Shown piece by piece: positions 49,089-62,555 of a stretch of 64,000 nt of DNA. A program made the translations under genes and the position numbers. The DNA comes from Wuchereria bancrofti (Eukaryota; Nematoda; Chromadorea; Rhabditida; Onchocercidae), in the NCBI GenBank assembly GCA_005281725.1, contig SSBO01000009.1, forward strand, positions 10,783,362-10,847,361, written 5' to 3'. Position 1 is the stretch's first letter. Each line of letters begins with the position of its first letter. The notes below the pieces were generated by a model. It was not told the origin of the DNA, ran no database searches, and was given only the letters and a program-made list of their open reading frames with translations.

Positions 49089-50242
49089 TGATTAGAGTTT
49101 TATGACTTGTGAGAATTTGTCTGACGACAGTGCTCTATTTGCTTCCAAAAAGTTTTTCTTCTAATTTTCAACGTTAGCAAATGTCTTCCTCGCATCCGTT
49201 AGATTTATATACTTTGCTTATTTCAATTTTCCGCAAATGTGCTATTTTGATGAAATCTTTTTTAGTCCAACAATTTAAAAATTATGCTTTTTAGAAAGCA
49301 CTAACAACTGCAATAATCCTTTAGAAAGGATTGTTATAATTTAATAGGATTACTGCAACAGTTAAATTTTGTCGAAAGTTTTTGATACTATTGAAAATGG
49401 CAATTTTCTCAAAAAAAAAAAAAAAAAAAAATTGCGCATAATTTTACAACATGGAAAGAGTGTTCGTAACTGCATAATTTTACATAAAATAAACCTATAA
49501 AAAATTATGTTAAAACAAGCTTACAGTTAAGAGAAGGTACTTATTTTTAAATGTTCGATGCAGTAACCATCAAAATAATTAATTTACAAGTGATGAGAAG
49601 ATAAATTAATAAGTCATAGGACATTGGTAGGGCTAATTATTTAGTTCATGAGCTATTTAGCTCAACAGATAATGACCTAGACGTGCTACCTCTTTTTTTC
49701 ATTCATGTTTATTTACATGAAACATCTCTCCTTACAGCTTTCATTTAGAATTACTGCACTTTCCGCCTATTTAATACTTAATGCATTCAAAGACAGCATA
49801 TGTTCATATTTGTTATCAACCTTAATTTCATACGGAGTAAAGTTTTTGAATTTATTTTTCCACAAAAATTCCACGTCTCGACGTCTTGACTGCTGTTTAA
49901 AGAGTTAAAAAGCACATCTGATTTAGTATGCGTTTCACATCCCAGTCTTTGTGTCGAAAAGTTTAAGCATTGTTTTATTAGTAAAAAAATTCAAAGGAAG
50001 CAAATCAACAACAATTAAAACAGTGATAATTAAAGGGACAGACATATTTTAAATATGAATTTCAAGAACCGACTTGTCATTGTTATCAAGTCAACAAAAC
50101 CAATCAAAAATTAATAAGAAGAAACAATGAAACTGATTGCTGTAAACATAAAATCTGACTGCTATTCGCTTTCTTTTGTTTAACAAAACTTTTCTTAAAG
50201 TAATTTCAACGATATTCCAAACAACATCTTGAAGAAGATACT

Positions 50243-53200
50243 TTACATATCTGGTAACTGACCAGCACCTGCCGAACGAGGATTCTTGATCGTTTGATCA
50301 ATACTTAAAACAAGACATGCTGCTTCGGTTGCTGCTGTCAGTGCATTCTGAAAATGATGTTTAGCGATTGGTAAATACTTTGTAGACGAAAAATAAATCA
50401 AATCTAAGCACTGTCTAATAAAATCTAAGAAATGTATGGAAATGATAATCTAAAATTTGTCTTTTCATATTTTTATTTTGCTTACTTAAAACTAACTGTA
50501 TCTTTCATCCAACTTAAATCTAAGATATATGCCTGTTGTACTCAATTACTGTTTCCAATTACTATTGCACTCAATTACTGTTTGAAACTAAATTTCATGG
50601 TGAAAATCCAAAACAAACTAGTTTCACAACAGCTGGTTCCCAAATACACGCTTTCATATTGTCACTGACATCTTCCGCATAAATATCAACTCCCGCCCAT
50701 TTATCTCCCTTCGCATGTCGATGTCGCAATCGATTCAGTATGTCCGTGGCATCTATGCCTGCATTGTAGCATAGCTGTTTTGGAATTACCTAAAATATAT
50801 AAAGATATGTTTTTTCTTTTTTCAAAAAAAAAAATCTACATGTTTGTTTATGACTAGCGCTGAATAATTAATTAAACATAAACAGCACCATGTATACAAA
50901 AAAATTTCTACATGAATCATATCATGTAGAAATGGAAACGGCAAGCATTTCAGATTCTATAATGTACCATCACATGGGAAAACAACAAAGTGGACGAAAA
51001 CTTTCTAATTTCGAAATTTTGTTCTTTCATTATCTCATAAAAAACTCCCGTAAAAGAAAAAAAAAACGATACCTCTAAAGTTTTGGCGAATGCTTGCCAA
51101 AAGAATTGCTCTTTACCAGCGATAGTTTTAGAAATATCCCTAATATGCCGTGAAAGCTCCATTTCAATAGCACCACCACCTGAAGTTGAGTAAGCAGTGC
51201 AATTTATCATAACAACTTTACAAGCACATTTACTTGATTATAATTAAGCAAAGTTTGTAATTAAACAAAAACGAGTATACTGTAACACTCAATACATTCT
51301 ATCACTCCGGAACGAAAATTAAAAATTTGAGCAGTAAAACATAAGAATTTCTTTAAGATGCCCGGAAATCGTAAAATAACTGAGGTGCAGAGATTATTAA
51401 GCAGGCAAAAGTATAGAAATGCCAATGAATAAGACAATTCATGTAATTTTCGCTGGCATCAACTTGTCTAAACCACATAAAATTATGCAGAATAAAGCAA
51501 AACAAACCTGCAACAATTGTATCATTTTTTTTAGCACGTCGTACAATCATGATTGCATCATGCAAAGAACGTTCCGTTTCTGCGATGAATTGCTCTGCAC
51601 TACCGCGCAAAATCACGGTACAAGCGTTAGCCTTTTTACAGTCCAGGAAAAAGTTATATCTGAAGTAAAAGAAATTAAGCAATAGAGAAAGCTAGGAATA
51701 TGAGATCATTCAACTGGAATATGAGATCATTTCTAAATTCAACAAACGCATAGCAAAGATAAAAATGAAAACAATACCGTTCGCTTCCTACTTGCTGTTC
51801 GTAAAATTCACCGCAGTTTCCAAGAAGTTCCTTGCTAATCTGACTTACGGTTGTGAGAATAGTACCACCACAAGCAGCAATTAGTCTATCCATATCAGCC
51901 TGTTCCACACGTCCCGCACAGAACATATCTCTATATAAACATGTTTTGGAAGTTAGAATGAAAAGGAATAAATAAATGTAAGTTCGCTTATTTCAAACCT
52001 ACATTATTCCTCTATCACAAAGATACAATTATACGAGGGAACAGTTTCTGCAAATACAAATAATTTAAGAAAGATCCTGAAATATACTTTTAAGCTTAAC
52101 GATAAGACTTACCTGTCAGCAAACCATTGTGTTGCCACATCTCCAATTGGCAGTTTCGAAAGTACTACTTTCGCACCAGATTCATGAATTTTTTTCAACT
52201 TGTCATACAAAATTGTCCACTCAGCATCAACAATCTGAAAACCATGAGAAAATTTAAACTAGCATTAGTATCATAATATAAACCAATAATTAAAGCTTGT
52301 ATGATGGAATTTTAAATAGAATCAGTAAAACTAATAGTTCTGTTTACGGAAACAAATACTTTTTGATATTCTTCCACACTCTGAATTCTCATTTCTGCGT
52401 TGTCTTTTTCAGCTTTCAATTCCAGTTCAATGTTAAGCAAGGCAACGGAAGGATTTTTGTAATGTTTTGGTTGCATTTCAAAGCCTGCATAACTGAATGC
52501 CTTCTTGAATGCAATGCCTTTAACAAGTTGAGAATCCTGAAAAATGTTAATGTGCCAAATTACTGCAGAAATTCATAAAACCATGACAAGCAATTCTTCA
52601 TGAAAATACGTACCGAAAGAGATCCACCGCTAACTTTCTTAATCCCTATCATATTTGATGATAAATTTTCATCCAAGTACGCGACAGCATCGACAGCCAT
52701 TTCAGCAAAGAATCCCCGTTCTTGACTTATCTTCAATTTTAATAAAATAATGTAAGTAGTCCAAAAAAAAAAATTGATTTCAAATTTTCATCGAGAAGCT
52801 GAGGCGATAGCAGCCGTGTGAGACAGAATGCAGAGATCATTCTAATCTTCCAATGAATCAAAAACATTAAGACAAACGTCGAGTTGATCAAATCAGTAGT
52901 CTCAGAATATTAGAGTGTTTACAGTGCCTGTCAAATCAATTGGTGCAGTTTAAATAGAAATTTCGTTTGTCTCCTCTAATCTGAGTGTGATCGCATGTGA
53001 CAAAACATAAACATTTGATAAAATAAAACTGCACCAATATGAGCTGGAAAAAATCCTAGCGATCAATTAATTTGTTTCGTCACTTAGCTTGTTCGAGCTC
53101 GTAAGGTTCTTATTAATCAAGAATGTTTGGAAATTTCAACTATTTAAAGAAAAAGGCAAAATCACCGCAAATTCTGAATAGCATAAAACGCACCAATTTA

Positions 53201-54221
53201 CTACTAAGACAAGTAGTGGCACATCGAGTTAGCATTTCACGCATATTAGCATCGCCACTGATTTTTTCAGCCAGTTGCTTAAGTTGACTGACTGCCTTAA
53301 ATTACAAAGTATTTAAAAAAGCTTTTTTTTTCCTACCCTATACTTCTTTTGCTAATTTTATAGTGCAATCAAACAATACTACGTTATTTCAAAATACCCG
53401 AAATGTCATTATATTAACAATCGACTGAAAGTCTACCAACTCGCAGCTAATTCCGTAAAAGATAAAGTTGCTAAAATTCTGCCGCTTTATAACCATATGT
53501 ATATGCATTTAATAATCCATTTTGTTGTTTCGGTATGGTGACGCAACAGTTAAAAACAAGCAAACCTCTTCACAAGCCTTTGAATAGGATCGAATTATTA
53601 GCTGTGGGCTCACACCATCTTCAATGAAAGGTTTTGAACGTTTCAAAAGCTCTGCCGCTAGTATTACAACTGAAAACTACGAAATAATTAAAAGTTAACA
53701 TTTGAGTGATACGGCTATACAAGAAAGATCTTGGTAATTAGATTCCATTTACGACAGTTCATTTACCTGAAGTCGTGCCATCGCCAACTTCAGCATCCTG
53801 ACTTTTCGCTATATCAACCATAACTTGAGCTGCGGGAAAAACAACATCCAGTAATTTCAGGATGGTTGCCCCATCGTTTGAGACCGTTGTTTTACCTAAA
53901 GGACATTTATTTGAGGATGTAAAAAAGTGCAAACCTTCAGCTAGCAGAGTAAAAGCATACTTTCGACTAAATTTCACAATATTGATTAATCATCAGCTAA
54001 ACAATCAAAACCTGATTACATTTATGAAAATGTTGATAAAATTCGGTGCAGTATAGAATACCTTTAGAATCGATAATCAGTTTATCCATGCCACGAGGTC
54101 CTAGAGTGGTACGAATACTATCAGCGATCACATTGCATGCACTAATATTACTAATTATCTGCTGTTTACCAAACTTTGCTTCTGTTCCTTCTTTCAACAA
54201 AATTATTGGTCCGCTCATCAT
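50243..54221 (-). CDS. cct-7: T-complex protein 1 subunit eta (CCT-7)
   Basis: Subunit of the cytosolic TRiC/CCT chaperonin that folds actin, tubulin and other proteins using ATP. Twelve exons, all in phase: 54221-54062, 53895-53767, 53669-53566, 53295-53194, 52730-52614, 52536-52360, 52234-52113, 51930-51778, 51659-51508, 51179-51073, 50789-50619 and 50347-50243; about 532 residues, close to the usual ~540. ATP-site motifs are present ([33 protein letters not shown]). Eta-type strings include [50 protein letters not shown] and [20 protein letters not shown]. The C-terminus ends [13 protein letters not shown] and lacks the glycine-rich tail of vertebrate CCT7. An upstream acceptor at 54259 leaves a 37-nt 5' UTR. 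Confidence 0.97.
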
Positions 54222-54261
54222 GGCTTGATAGGAAGCAAAAGTTTCTTCAACTGAAAACCTG
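54222..54261 (-). promoter_or_regulatory. cct-7 5' UTR and probable SL trans-splice acceptor
   Basis: Minus-strand 'atttatgttacag' abuts a 37-nt leader before the ATG at 54221. No upstream coding exon in a matching frame was found, so trans-splicing of SL1 or a 5' UTR intron is likely. Confidence 0.55.
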
Positions 54262-56070
54262 TAACATAAATACAACATTACAAACATTACTCCTCTTTTC
54301 TACTTTCTTGAACCACAATAGGAACCAGATTAAAGTGGACGTTAAGAGACGGCATCGGTATTTAATGGACGACAATGAAATATTACTTCCTTGCAAATCC
54401 TAGTAAAAGACATATTAGTGCTATGCAGTTCTAGCAATCAGCATAAAATGCAGAAATGAAATATTTATTGCTCTGCATAAAGCATCACATAACTTAACGG
54501 TCAACAAATGCCAATGCTACTGATTAGCTGAGATATCAGTTTGTAAAGGTCCCAAACCCATGAAAAGATGTACATCAATCTTCTTTGTATCAATTCAAAA
54601 TATTGGTAACCTTTGAAATACTTAATACTTCATCAAGACCACTTTTCATTTTACAATCTCCTTAACATAAATTCTCCACGCTACGGTCCCATGCCTCCTA
54701 TATTATATATGACATATTCTATGCTCAAATAAAAGAATTACAGCTTCGTTATAATTACACCATCACATTATTTCATATTTAATCTGTAGACCAATAGTAA
54801 CCGTCGAAATCCTGAAGAAAATCATCTAACCAATGGATGGTACACTCAGCATTGCATGCTTAACTTTCAAGTTCTACATATTTGCATTAACAGAATGAAA
54901 TATTATTGGAACAGTTCACAACTGTTCGAGTTTCTGCACAACATGATTAGATACTTTATTAATACTAATCAGAACAAACTATATTTAAATATAAAAATTT
55001 AAATTCAACTTAACTGTTAAAGAAGAGAACTTAAACTCTCTTTTTCAACCCAAGGAAAAAGTTTTAAAAGCAAAATGTTTCGTTTTTAATGCAAAACACA
55101 TTTAGCACACAGTGATATACAAAGTATACGCGCATGAGCAGACTATGTATTTCTGTGCACAATGAGAAGGAAGGACTGAAAAATGATAAGTGCAAGTGAA
55201 ACAAAGTGACATATGCTAAATGAATGTTGTTGGCAAGGAATGATGAATTCGGAACTGTAAAGCAGAATGAAGAATTGCAAAGATACACAAAAAAAAATTA
55301 AAAAAAAACAAATCAAGTTTTGTGAAGTTGAAAAAAAAATCATTCAAATTAAATGTGGATCGACTGCAGATCAAGCTTATAACTTAATGATGACTAATCA
55401 CAAAAAAACACTAACGTTTTGTTCAGCTAAGTTCTTTTTTAAACAAAAGAAAAGGTTCATTTGATTTCTCAAGTATCTCTACTCTCTTATTTTCTAAAAA
55501 TATACTCCCATTTCCCTTTCTATTCTCTTAATTTCACCCAACAAATGAGTGAACCTACAGAGTCCTACAGAATAAGGCAATCTATTAAAACAGATTGCTT
55601 CAATTACAATCCGAAAACACAGTTTATATAATGGAAAGTACGGATGATAGTTGCACTTCCAATAACTTTAGGCAACTAATGAATCCCTTACAGTGTCTTC
55701 GCCAGTAATTCAGTTCTTTCACTTATAGCTGTTTTGAAAGATTCTTTCAGTCATTTCTGGATTCTCAATGCGAATAATATAAAATTCTATTTTAAAAGCT
55801 AAAAAAGGATGGAAGACCTCCGTATAAGTGGCCATAATTACAAAGCACTAGAATCTAATAGGTCTAGCGTGTTATCAAACAGTACAGTTAATTTTTCTCC
55901 AGACTCTAGACAAGAGAATTTAATGACCCTTGACTCAAGGAGCAATCATAAAACTAATTCCATTTTCATTAACGGTAAACCAAATAAATATCAACGTAAA
56001 ACAATGAGGCTAATATTCATTTCGATCACGTACATAATTTCAATCGGTAATTGTAGCGATCAAAAAACCA
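54262..56070. other. Intergenic DNA between unc-60A and cct-7
   Basis: No exons were recognised. I looked specifically for UNC-60B-type ADF/cofilin exons on the minus strand and saw none. The 112-codon + frame at 55809-56147 overlaps the last unc-60A exon antisense and is a shadow. Confidence 0.55.
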
Positions 56071-57202
56071 TTAATTGTCGCGGTATTTTTCACTCAGCTT
56101 GGACAAAAGCTCCTTGTGAGCAATTTCGGAATCATCTGAGACCTTAAAATAATAGTTCATAACATGTAACTTAAACATAAATCACATCAGAATAAAGATG
56201 AAGGAGCGACAAAATTTTATATAAGGGAGCGAAGAAAAAAAGAAAGACTTCAGGCATCAAGGCTTCCTGGAATTCATTGTTTAACTCTCCATATTATTAA
56301 CGGTTAAGAACGAATAAAAAAACCACGAGAAAATTACTTACTTGAAATTGCAGAATTTTAGCAGTTCCTAACGACGATTTGATTGCAGAAGCGGATGAAG
56401 CGTAAACCATTTTCTTCTTGATTGGTGCACCATCGGGACATAACTACAAATGTAATAAATTTCAGAAAGCTTATTTTTTTTTATACTTTGGGATGATATG
56501 GAAAAAATTGAATGATTCGTAGAATTTTAATTTACAATTTCAGATTTAACAGTCCAGGAACGGCTCTTCCAATGTATAAATATGAAGAATTTTTTATGAC
56601 TAAATTGCAAACAACCTGAATGAAGACAATTTTGTCCATTTTAGAAGTACCAGCGCCAGGTCGATTGCACGAAAATTTGAAATCGAAAACAGCATAACGA
56701 CAATCTTTGAAACCATTCGTCCGTTCTCTTAAATCTTGTACGAACGCTTCATATGCTGTTTTCGAATTCTCATCATGATCATCATCTGTTACACCAAGCT
56801 ACAAATTAATTTAATTGCATATACATATTTATAATGTAATAAACGCTTAAACTATTAGGTTATATAGTATGTTTACATTATGCTCATAAGAAAGAAAGTT
56901 TAGCCTCATCTTATTAGAGACTAGAATTAACGTGATGCCGATAACAATACAACACTGACCGAATCATCTAATTCCTCTTTCTTGACCGCAACTATTTTTA
57001 AAACTTGTATATATTCCTCATCTAAAATTAGCCAATTTTAAAATACAGCAAAACTAACTTCATCGGGTGAAACAGCTGCCTCTACTACAACTTCTTTATC
57101 CTCAATTTTGTAAATGATATAGCGCAGTTTATGATGCTTTCCTTCCGAAAGTTGCTGAAATACAGTTTGACATTCTGAATTGACCAATACACCTGAGGAC
57201 AT
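56071..57202 (-). CDS. unc-60: ADF/cofilin, UNC-60A type
   Basis: Actin-depolymerising factor that binds and severs actin filaments. Four exons: 57202-57059, 56798-56616, 56443-56342 and 56142-56071, all joined in phase 0; 166 residues, close to the 165 of C. elegans UNC-60A. It begins MSSGVLVNSECQTVFQQLSE and continues with RYIIYKIEDKEVVVEAAV, CRYAVFDFKFSCNRPGAGTS, KMDKIVFIQLCPDGAPIKKK and MVYASSASAIKSSLG, ending HKELLSKLSEKYRDN. The long actin-binding helix (KMVYASSASAIK) and the G/F-actin site KMDK are intact. The closest match by eye is UNC-60A rather than UNC-60B. It is divergent from UVSSA. Confidence 0.96.
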
Positions 57203-57219
57203 TATATGTGTGTGCACCT
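57203..57219 (-). promoter_or_regulatory. unc-60A 5' UTR and splice acceptor
   Basis: Minus-strand 'ctggtttttcag' lies 15 nt upstream of the ATG, a typical nematode trans-splice or 5' UTR acceptor. In C. elegans the unc-60 ATG sits alone in a shared first exon; here ATG is contiguous with A-type coding sequence. Confidence 0.6.
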
Positions 57220-58766
57220 GAAAAACCAGATAACATCACATAATACTTCACAATCCTAGAAATTTCGAACACACAACAGACGCACCCTATTAGCAAATAA
57301 TTTTCACCCTTATTTAAAAACCCAAATTAATGACTAGAGTGCGGCCCATTACTATGCAAAAACAATATCCCTCCAATTGTCTTGCTTACGCTAAAAAGAT
57401 CGATGTTAAGTTTGACTTTTTGTCAGCAAATAGTTGGGTTATAATGTCAGAGAGAATTTGTGGGCAGGAAGTTTCATCAGTGATAATCAGAATTATCATC
57501 CATGATCTGATCTATTTGGCTAGTAGGATTGTAGTACAAGTAGTAGTATATGAATTGTTTATCTGACAGTGTAGTAGCAAATTATAAGATTTTAACAGAT
57601 ATGTCATGCTATAACTTTTACTGCTACTAATTCCATAAAGCGTTAGGTTGATTTTCATAGAAAGGCAAAATTCATAATGAAATTTTTGGTTAAATTATGT
57701 TTGAAATTATTTCCTGTTTCAAAGTGAAAAAAAAGTATTTTCTGTTTCAAAGATTTTATCTGAAAATATTTTGTAAACCTAAGAATTAAAAAATTAAAGT
57801 TAAAACAGTTATTTAGAAATAACTGGGAAAATTGCTTTAAAAAAAATTAAAAAAACTATTATTAGAAAGATTCTGAGTAAAAATTAAAAAGTTCAAAAAG
57901 TAATTACAACCACATGTTTTCTAGTAAGCAAGATAGAGGCATGAATAATCAGTCCAGAGTGGTTTTTTTTTTCTTCATTGCAACGATGAAATGAATTATT
58001 CATTGTTATTCTGAAACTAAAAAATGTTTGCAGTTGAAAAGTCTGACTTCTTTCAATTGATTTTTATTTTCTTTAATCATTTATTAGTATTATCAATGGA
58101 CATTATCCAGAATTGGATGATCAAATCCGGAATGCTTCTTCTTCAAATCCGGAATACTTAATTATGCATTGAATTATATAACGTTTTCATTAACTTTATC
58201 AATTTTATCATCACGCAACCTTATTTCTTTTTTTCTTCCTCCTTCATAAGGATGAATAGTCTATGAATAGTCAATGCATTTGTCCCACTTATTTCTGTGA
58301 AATATTCCACTCAGATTTCTGTGAAATATTCCGACTTCCGGTTAAATTTTTTTTTTTTTGCTATACTAGTAGTATAGTATATTTATGCAAATTTCGCTTA
58401 ATTTGCTCTGTGATTTTTTTATTTCCTTCATGAGCGTATGATAAAAAAGAAGCAAACTGTTGTGATACCGAAAGATGTATATTTTATTCCATTAAGCATA
58501 AAGATATAAACTATGCGATTCACACCTTTCATCTAAATTCCGTAGGCTAAAATGGAACTGGAAATTGGAATTTCTTCTCCTGAAAAAAATATTTGAAACA
58601 TAGTGACGTCATTTACGTCAAAATTTTTTCGTGTCACGCATGTTTTGAATGTTAAAAGTTTCTATAGAGTTTTTATCATTTGCTTGGCTTATTTGGATAT
58701 TGGATGGGATGGTTTAATTTTGTAAACGTGCTACCGACTTTGTGTTTAAAAGAAAAATTTCACTGA
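57220..58766. other. Divergent intergenic region between unc-60A and UVSSA
   Basis: No coding exon recognised. It must hold the promoters of both divergent genes unless unc-60A has an upstream exon. A 78-codon + frame at 57330-57566 shows no signature. Confidence 0.5.
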
Positions 58767-61700
58767 ATGCAAGACGGACGATCTTCTCAACTAATAGCTT
58801 CCAGAAGGATTCTTTCTAATTTAATTAAACAGGTAAAATTATTTTCAGGAATACTGAAATGTAATTTTTCAAAGGATTTGCAATATGAGCAGTGGAAATT
58901 ACTATGGTCATTAATTTTCAAAGTCCTGAATAATAGATATATAAAATAAAATGATTAATTGAAGAAGTGGTGCTTTTGTTAAGGTACACCACTGCCCATA
59001 CTATTTTGATCTTCATTCATTTTTTGAAATATTAATAAACTATTCAACAATTATTTACATTATCAGTTATCACTTACAACGATTATCAGCTTAGTGAAAT
59101 ATGACATGAAGTGTAGGCATTCAGAATTTTTATTTGACATTGTTTTTCACAACTGCTGAATTTAGTATCTTCTTAATACTTCATGATTTCAGTTCGACTT
59201 CAATAGACGAGTACTGAATGAAGCTAAACTCAAAGAATTGAAACAGATTTTGAAGAGTAATCCGGATATCATTGAGCCTATCTTTACTGATTTTTTGAAA
59301 TATTTCCGACAAAATGATTGTGAATATCGTTTGGCTGTTTTACAATTGTGTGCAGAACTTTTTCAACGTTCTCATGTTTTCCGTATTCAGTTGACCAGTC
59401 ATATGCAGGTATGTGTCGAGGAAGTTTGGAGTTAAGGGAGGACAGTAGCGAAATTATCGTGATATCTATTTAAACCTTTTAAAATTTTTTCATATTTAAA
59501 CTTCCAAATTGCACAGGATTATTATTAAAAAGAGTGGTTTTGTTTTGGCTTGCCTGTAATGCATGATTTTCTTTTGATATACTCATTTTTAATAGATTTC
59601 AATAATTTGCATTAACTTTTCAGGAAGTTCTGTTGTATACAGCAGAAACAGATCCTCTCCATTATCCTCTTCCACCTCCCAAGGAAGCTGCCAAAATCCT
59701 TAAATTAGAAACTTTGAAGCTTGTCAAACTTTGGCATGAGAAATATGCAGAAGCGTACTCGAAATTGGATTTTGCTGTCAATTTCTTGCGCTCTTCAAAA
59801 TCTTTAGATTTTGAACACGCTAGTGCTGAGCTTCAGGTTATTTTCTCTTATTTCTTAAAAAATTAAGATGTTTATCAGTTGTTAAATACGCATGGTAATT
59901 ATCGTGAGCTGTTCAGTTATTTTTGATATCGTATTGTAAATATTGGTTTCAACACTTCTTATACTAGCGTAATATTGCAGTGCGAAAAAAGCTTTTATTT
60001 CCTTACTACCAAACTAAAAAATGGATTTGTATTGTACCTTCAAATCATACATTTATTTTTTTCATTCAAAAATAGCTGTTATAATTTTAAATCTTTCTAA
60101 TTTTTTGTAAATTAAAATTTTTTACACAGGTTGTTTTCAGATTGAACGGCAACGCGCTGAAGAAAGAGATCGGAAAAAAGATGAGCAGAGTAAGCGAGTG
60201 ATCGAGAAAGTTGAAAAAGAGTTTAAAGAACGATTGGAGGAAATTTCACGTTGTATCAATGAGACACGACATGCACTTGAGCTCCTAGTGCCACGATTTG
60301 ATATTGATGACGATACACATGATAAGAAGCATCTCAATTATGAGAATGAGGTTACAGTTGGTTTTCTGTAAAAATATTTTGGAATTTAATTGATGAAATT
60401 ATTGCATGTTATTCTCTTTATCTATTTAGACATATATTAGCCTTCCGTTAATGATTGATGTAACATTGGTATTTCACGCCAAATTTTTTTATGCTTTGAT
60501 TTCATTCATGTTAACCTAAGAGATTTTAGATGATTCATGGATATAGTGTACTCGAACCAGTGGCTGTCACTGTTGCGCTGAATGCACCAATTGTGAATGT
60601 GAATGCAGAAAATAAAATAATCATAAACGCTTTGATGGACTGTATGACAATGTTGCAATTTTATAAGAAAATCATTTGCCGCTGGCTTATCAAGCTTGGC
60701 AAGTACGGTGGAAACAATGGGCAGAAACTGTGCAAGGAAATTGTTCATTTAAAAAACAAGATTACAGTTGAATTGAGGAAGTCAGCATTTTTTTCTTGAA
60801 TTTTTTATTTGAAATTTAATAGAATTTTTTTTAATTTATTAAAGAATTTTGTGAAGATAGAACAAAACGAAATTTAATAGAATTTTAGGTGTGATGAATT
60901 GCATTTGCAAAGCAGACAGAAGTCGGATGAAGACGATTCGGAGACTGACGATCTTGAAGATGTGCCAGAAAAAGAAGGTGATTTGTTTACTTTTCACTTT
61001 TTAATTCTTTTTTATTTTATATGGTAAACTCTAAAAGTTTTACCATTTTGGTTAATAACTGGATATTTGTCAGGTTTGGAGTTGGAATGCAAACCACTGC
61101 AAGAATTGCCAGAATACATTTTAAGAAAAACAATGGAAAACATAGAAGACAATTCAGCTGGTCCTAGCAAAATTTCTGGAGTGCAGAAATTACTAAATTT
61201 CTCGCCAGGTAGAATTGTAATTACTTTTATGGTTTCTATTACTCTTATGGTTTTGTAGAAAAATTCAAAAGTTTTGAGTTTCCAGATCACAAAAAGAGTG
61301 GAGAGTATGGAAATAAAGTACCAGTATTGTCATATGGACTTGATCTGAAATACTGGGGTGAAAATGACATTAAACCCGCTGAAATACCACGAAACAATGC
61401 CGACTGTCATCGATTCTGGCGTCCTTCAGATGAAAGGTTAGCTAACTATTGACGTTTTAAACTTTGCTTACGTTAATCATTTTCAATTATATGATCACTT
61501 CTATCTTTAAATTGCAGTTGTTCAACAAATCTGGATATCTCAGAAGCATATCACGCACGAGTTATAACATTTGTTGGTCTACAACTAATGAGTAGTCGGC
61601 AATGCCGTGTTCCGCTTAATGATGGAACACTATGTCCTCGTATGGACCATAAACGCTGTCCACTACATGGGAAGATCATTGATCGTGATGAGATGGGATT

Positions 61701-62555
61701 TCCAGTGAACGAAATCATTCAGTATATAATTTTAAAAATGAGATTTGAAATAAAAGAAACAAGTTTCAATTGAGTTTTAAACTTTTAATTAAGAGGAATT
61801 ACACATTCCAGAAATCAAATGCTATGGCTAGCCTTTCTCGTTTGCAGGAAATCTTACAACCCAGAACATGATGCTAAGGAGGAGGAAGAATATATTAAAG
61901 ATGTCGAAGCTGCGACTGGAGCTAATTTGAGGGGAAATGTAAAGCGAAGGAAGAGGAAACGACAAGAAGATACCGAAGGAAACGCACCTGTTGCCGTAAG
62001 AAACAGACTTAGTGTAAGGAGTTGCTAATTTCGATATTTCCCTCTCAGAGGTCTGGGGAGCATTTTGTAGGTGGAAATTGTTTATGAGGACGTTCTTGAC
62101 AATCCTGTTATAATGCAAGGTTGGAATGTCATTAATGACCTCTTGGGTATTAGGAACTTTATAAATAAGATTGTTTGATGGTTGACCAGATGTATCTATG
62201 GCATCTTTCGGAAAGCGGACTAGGCACAAGAATGTATCACAATCACTATTAAAAATAATCATGCTACTTTGGAGTCATTGCTGAATTAAAAAATTAGATT
62301 TTATTAGTCTTTTTTTTTTTAATTTATGGAAATATGGAATTTGTTGGTCGTAAATTTTATGTAAGGAATTCCTTTGCAGATGTTATATTCATATCTCAAG
62401 TCGGAATTTACTTAATCATGTACTTTCGTTTCTAGGCTAAACTATTTAATCGAAGTACAATGAAACGGGTTTATGAAACATTAGAATCTCTTCGAAAGGC
62501 AAGAGCAGCAAAGAATTTCGAGCATCAGTTCAATTATGCTTTAACGAAAAGTTGA
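58767..62555 (+). CDS. UVSSA: UV-stimulated scaffold protein A (UVSSA) orthologue
   Basis: Transcription-coupled nucleotide-excision-repair factor that links stalled RNA polymerase II and CSA/CSB to TFIIH. Exons: 58767-58832, 59193-59408, 59624-59836, 60141-60350, 60530-60780, 60889-60977, 61074-61208, 61286-61436, 61518-61721, 61848-62013 and 62436-62555; all phases agree; about 606 residues. Features in order: N-terminal VHS-like helical region (LKELKQILKSNPDI, LQLCAELFQRSHVFR), PLPPPKEAAKIL, a coiled region, an acidic stretch with DLEDVPEKEG, VPVLSYGLDLKYWG, HRFWRPSDE, and a C-terminal zinc-binding motif with four ligands (C..C..C..H in DGTLCPRMDHKRCPLHGK). It ends KDVEAATG and FEHQFNYALTKS, matching the family C-terminus. 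The frame stays open for 68 codons after the TGA. Confidence 0.95.
62083..62262 (-). other. Antisense open frame in UVSSA intron 10
   Basis: The minus strand from ATG at 62262 encodes about 60 residues of unusually protein-like composition for an intron (DCDTFLCLVRFPKDAIDTSG, LHYNRIVKNVLINNFH). The frame then continues, probably meaninglessly, antisense to UVSSA exon 10, stopping at 61828. No family recognised. Could be an inserted gene fragment or chance. Confidence 0.3.

Larger units (their letters stand above)
46422..50242. other. Intergenic region with tandem repeats
   Basis: No credible gene. The longest frames (about 65 codons at 47080 and 49705) have no signature. Contains a ~130-bp tandem duplication and a 31-bp minisatellite, annotated separately. 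Confidence 0.6.

Noticed and set aside
54221..56071. unc-60A/cct-7 operon
   Set aside because: Same strand, but about 1.8 kb apart, whereas nematode operon genes are usually about 100 bp apart.
55809..56147. 112-codon + strand ORF
   Set aside because: It is antisense to the last unc-60A exon and has no signature.
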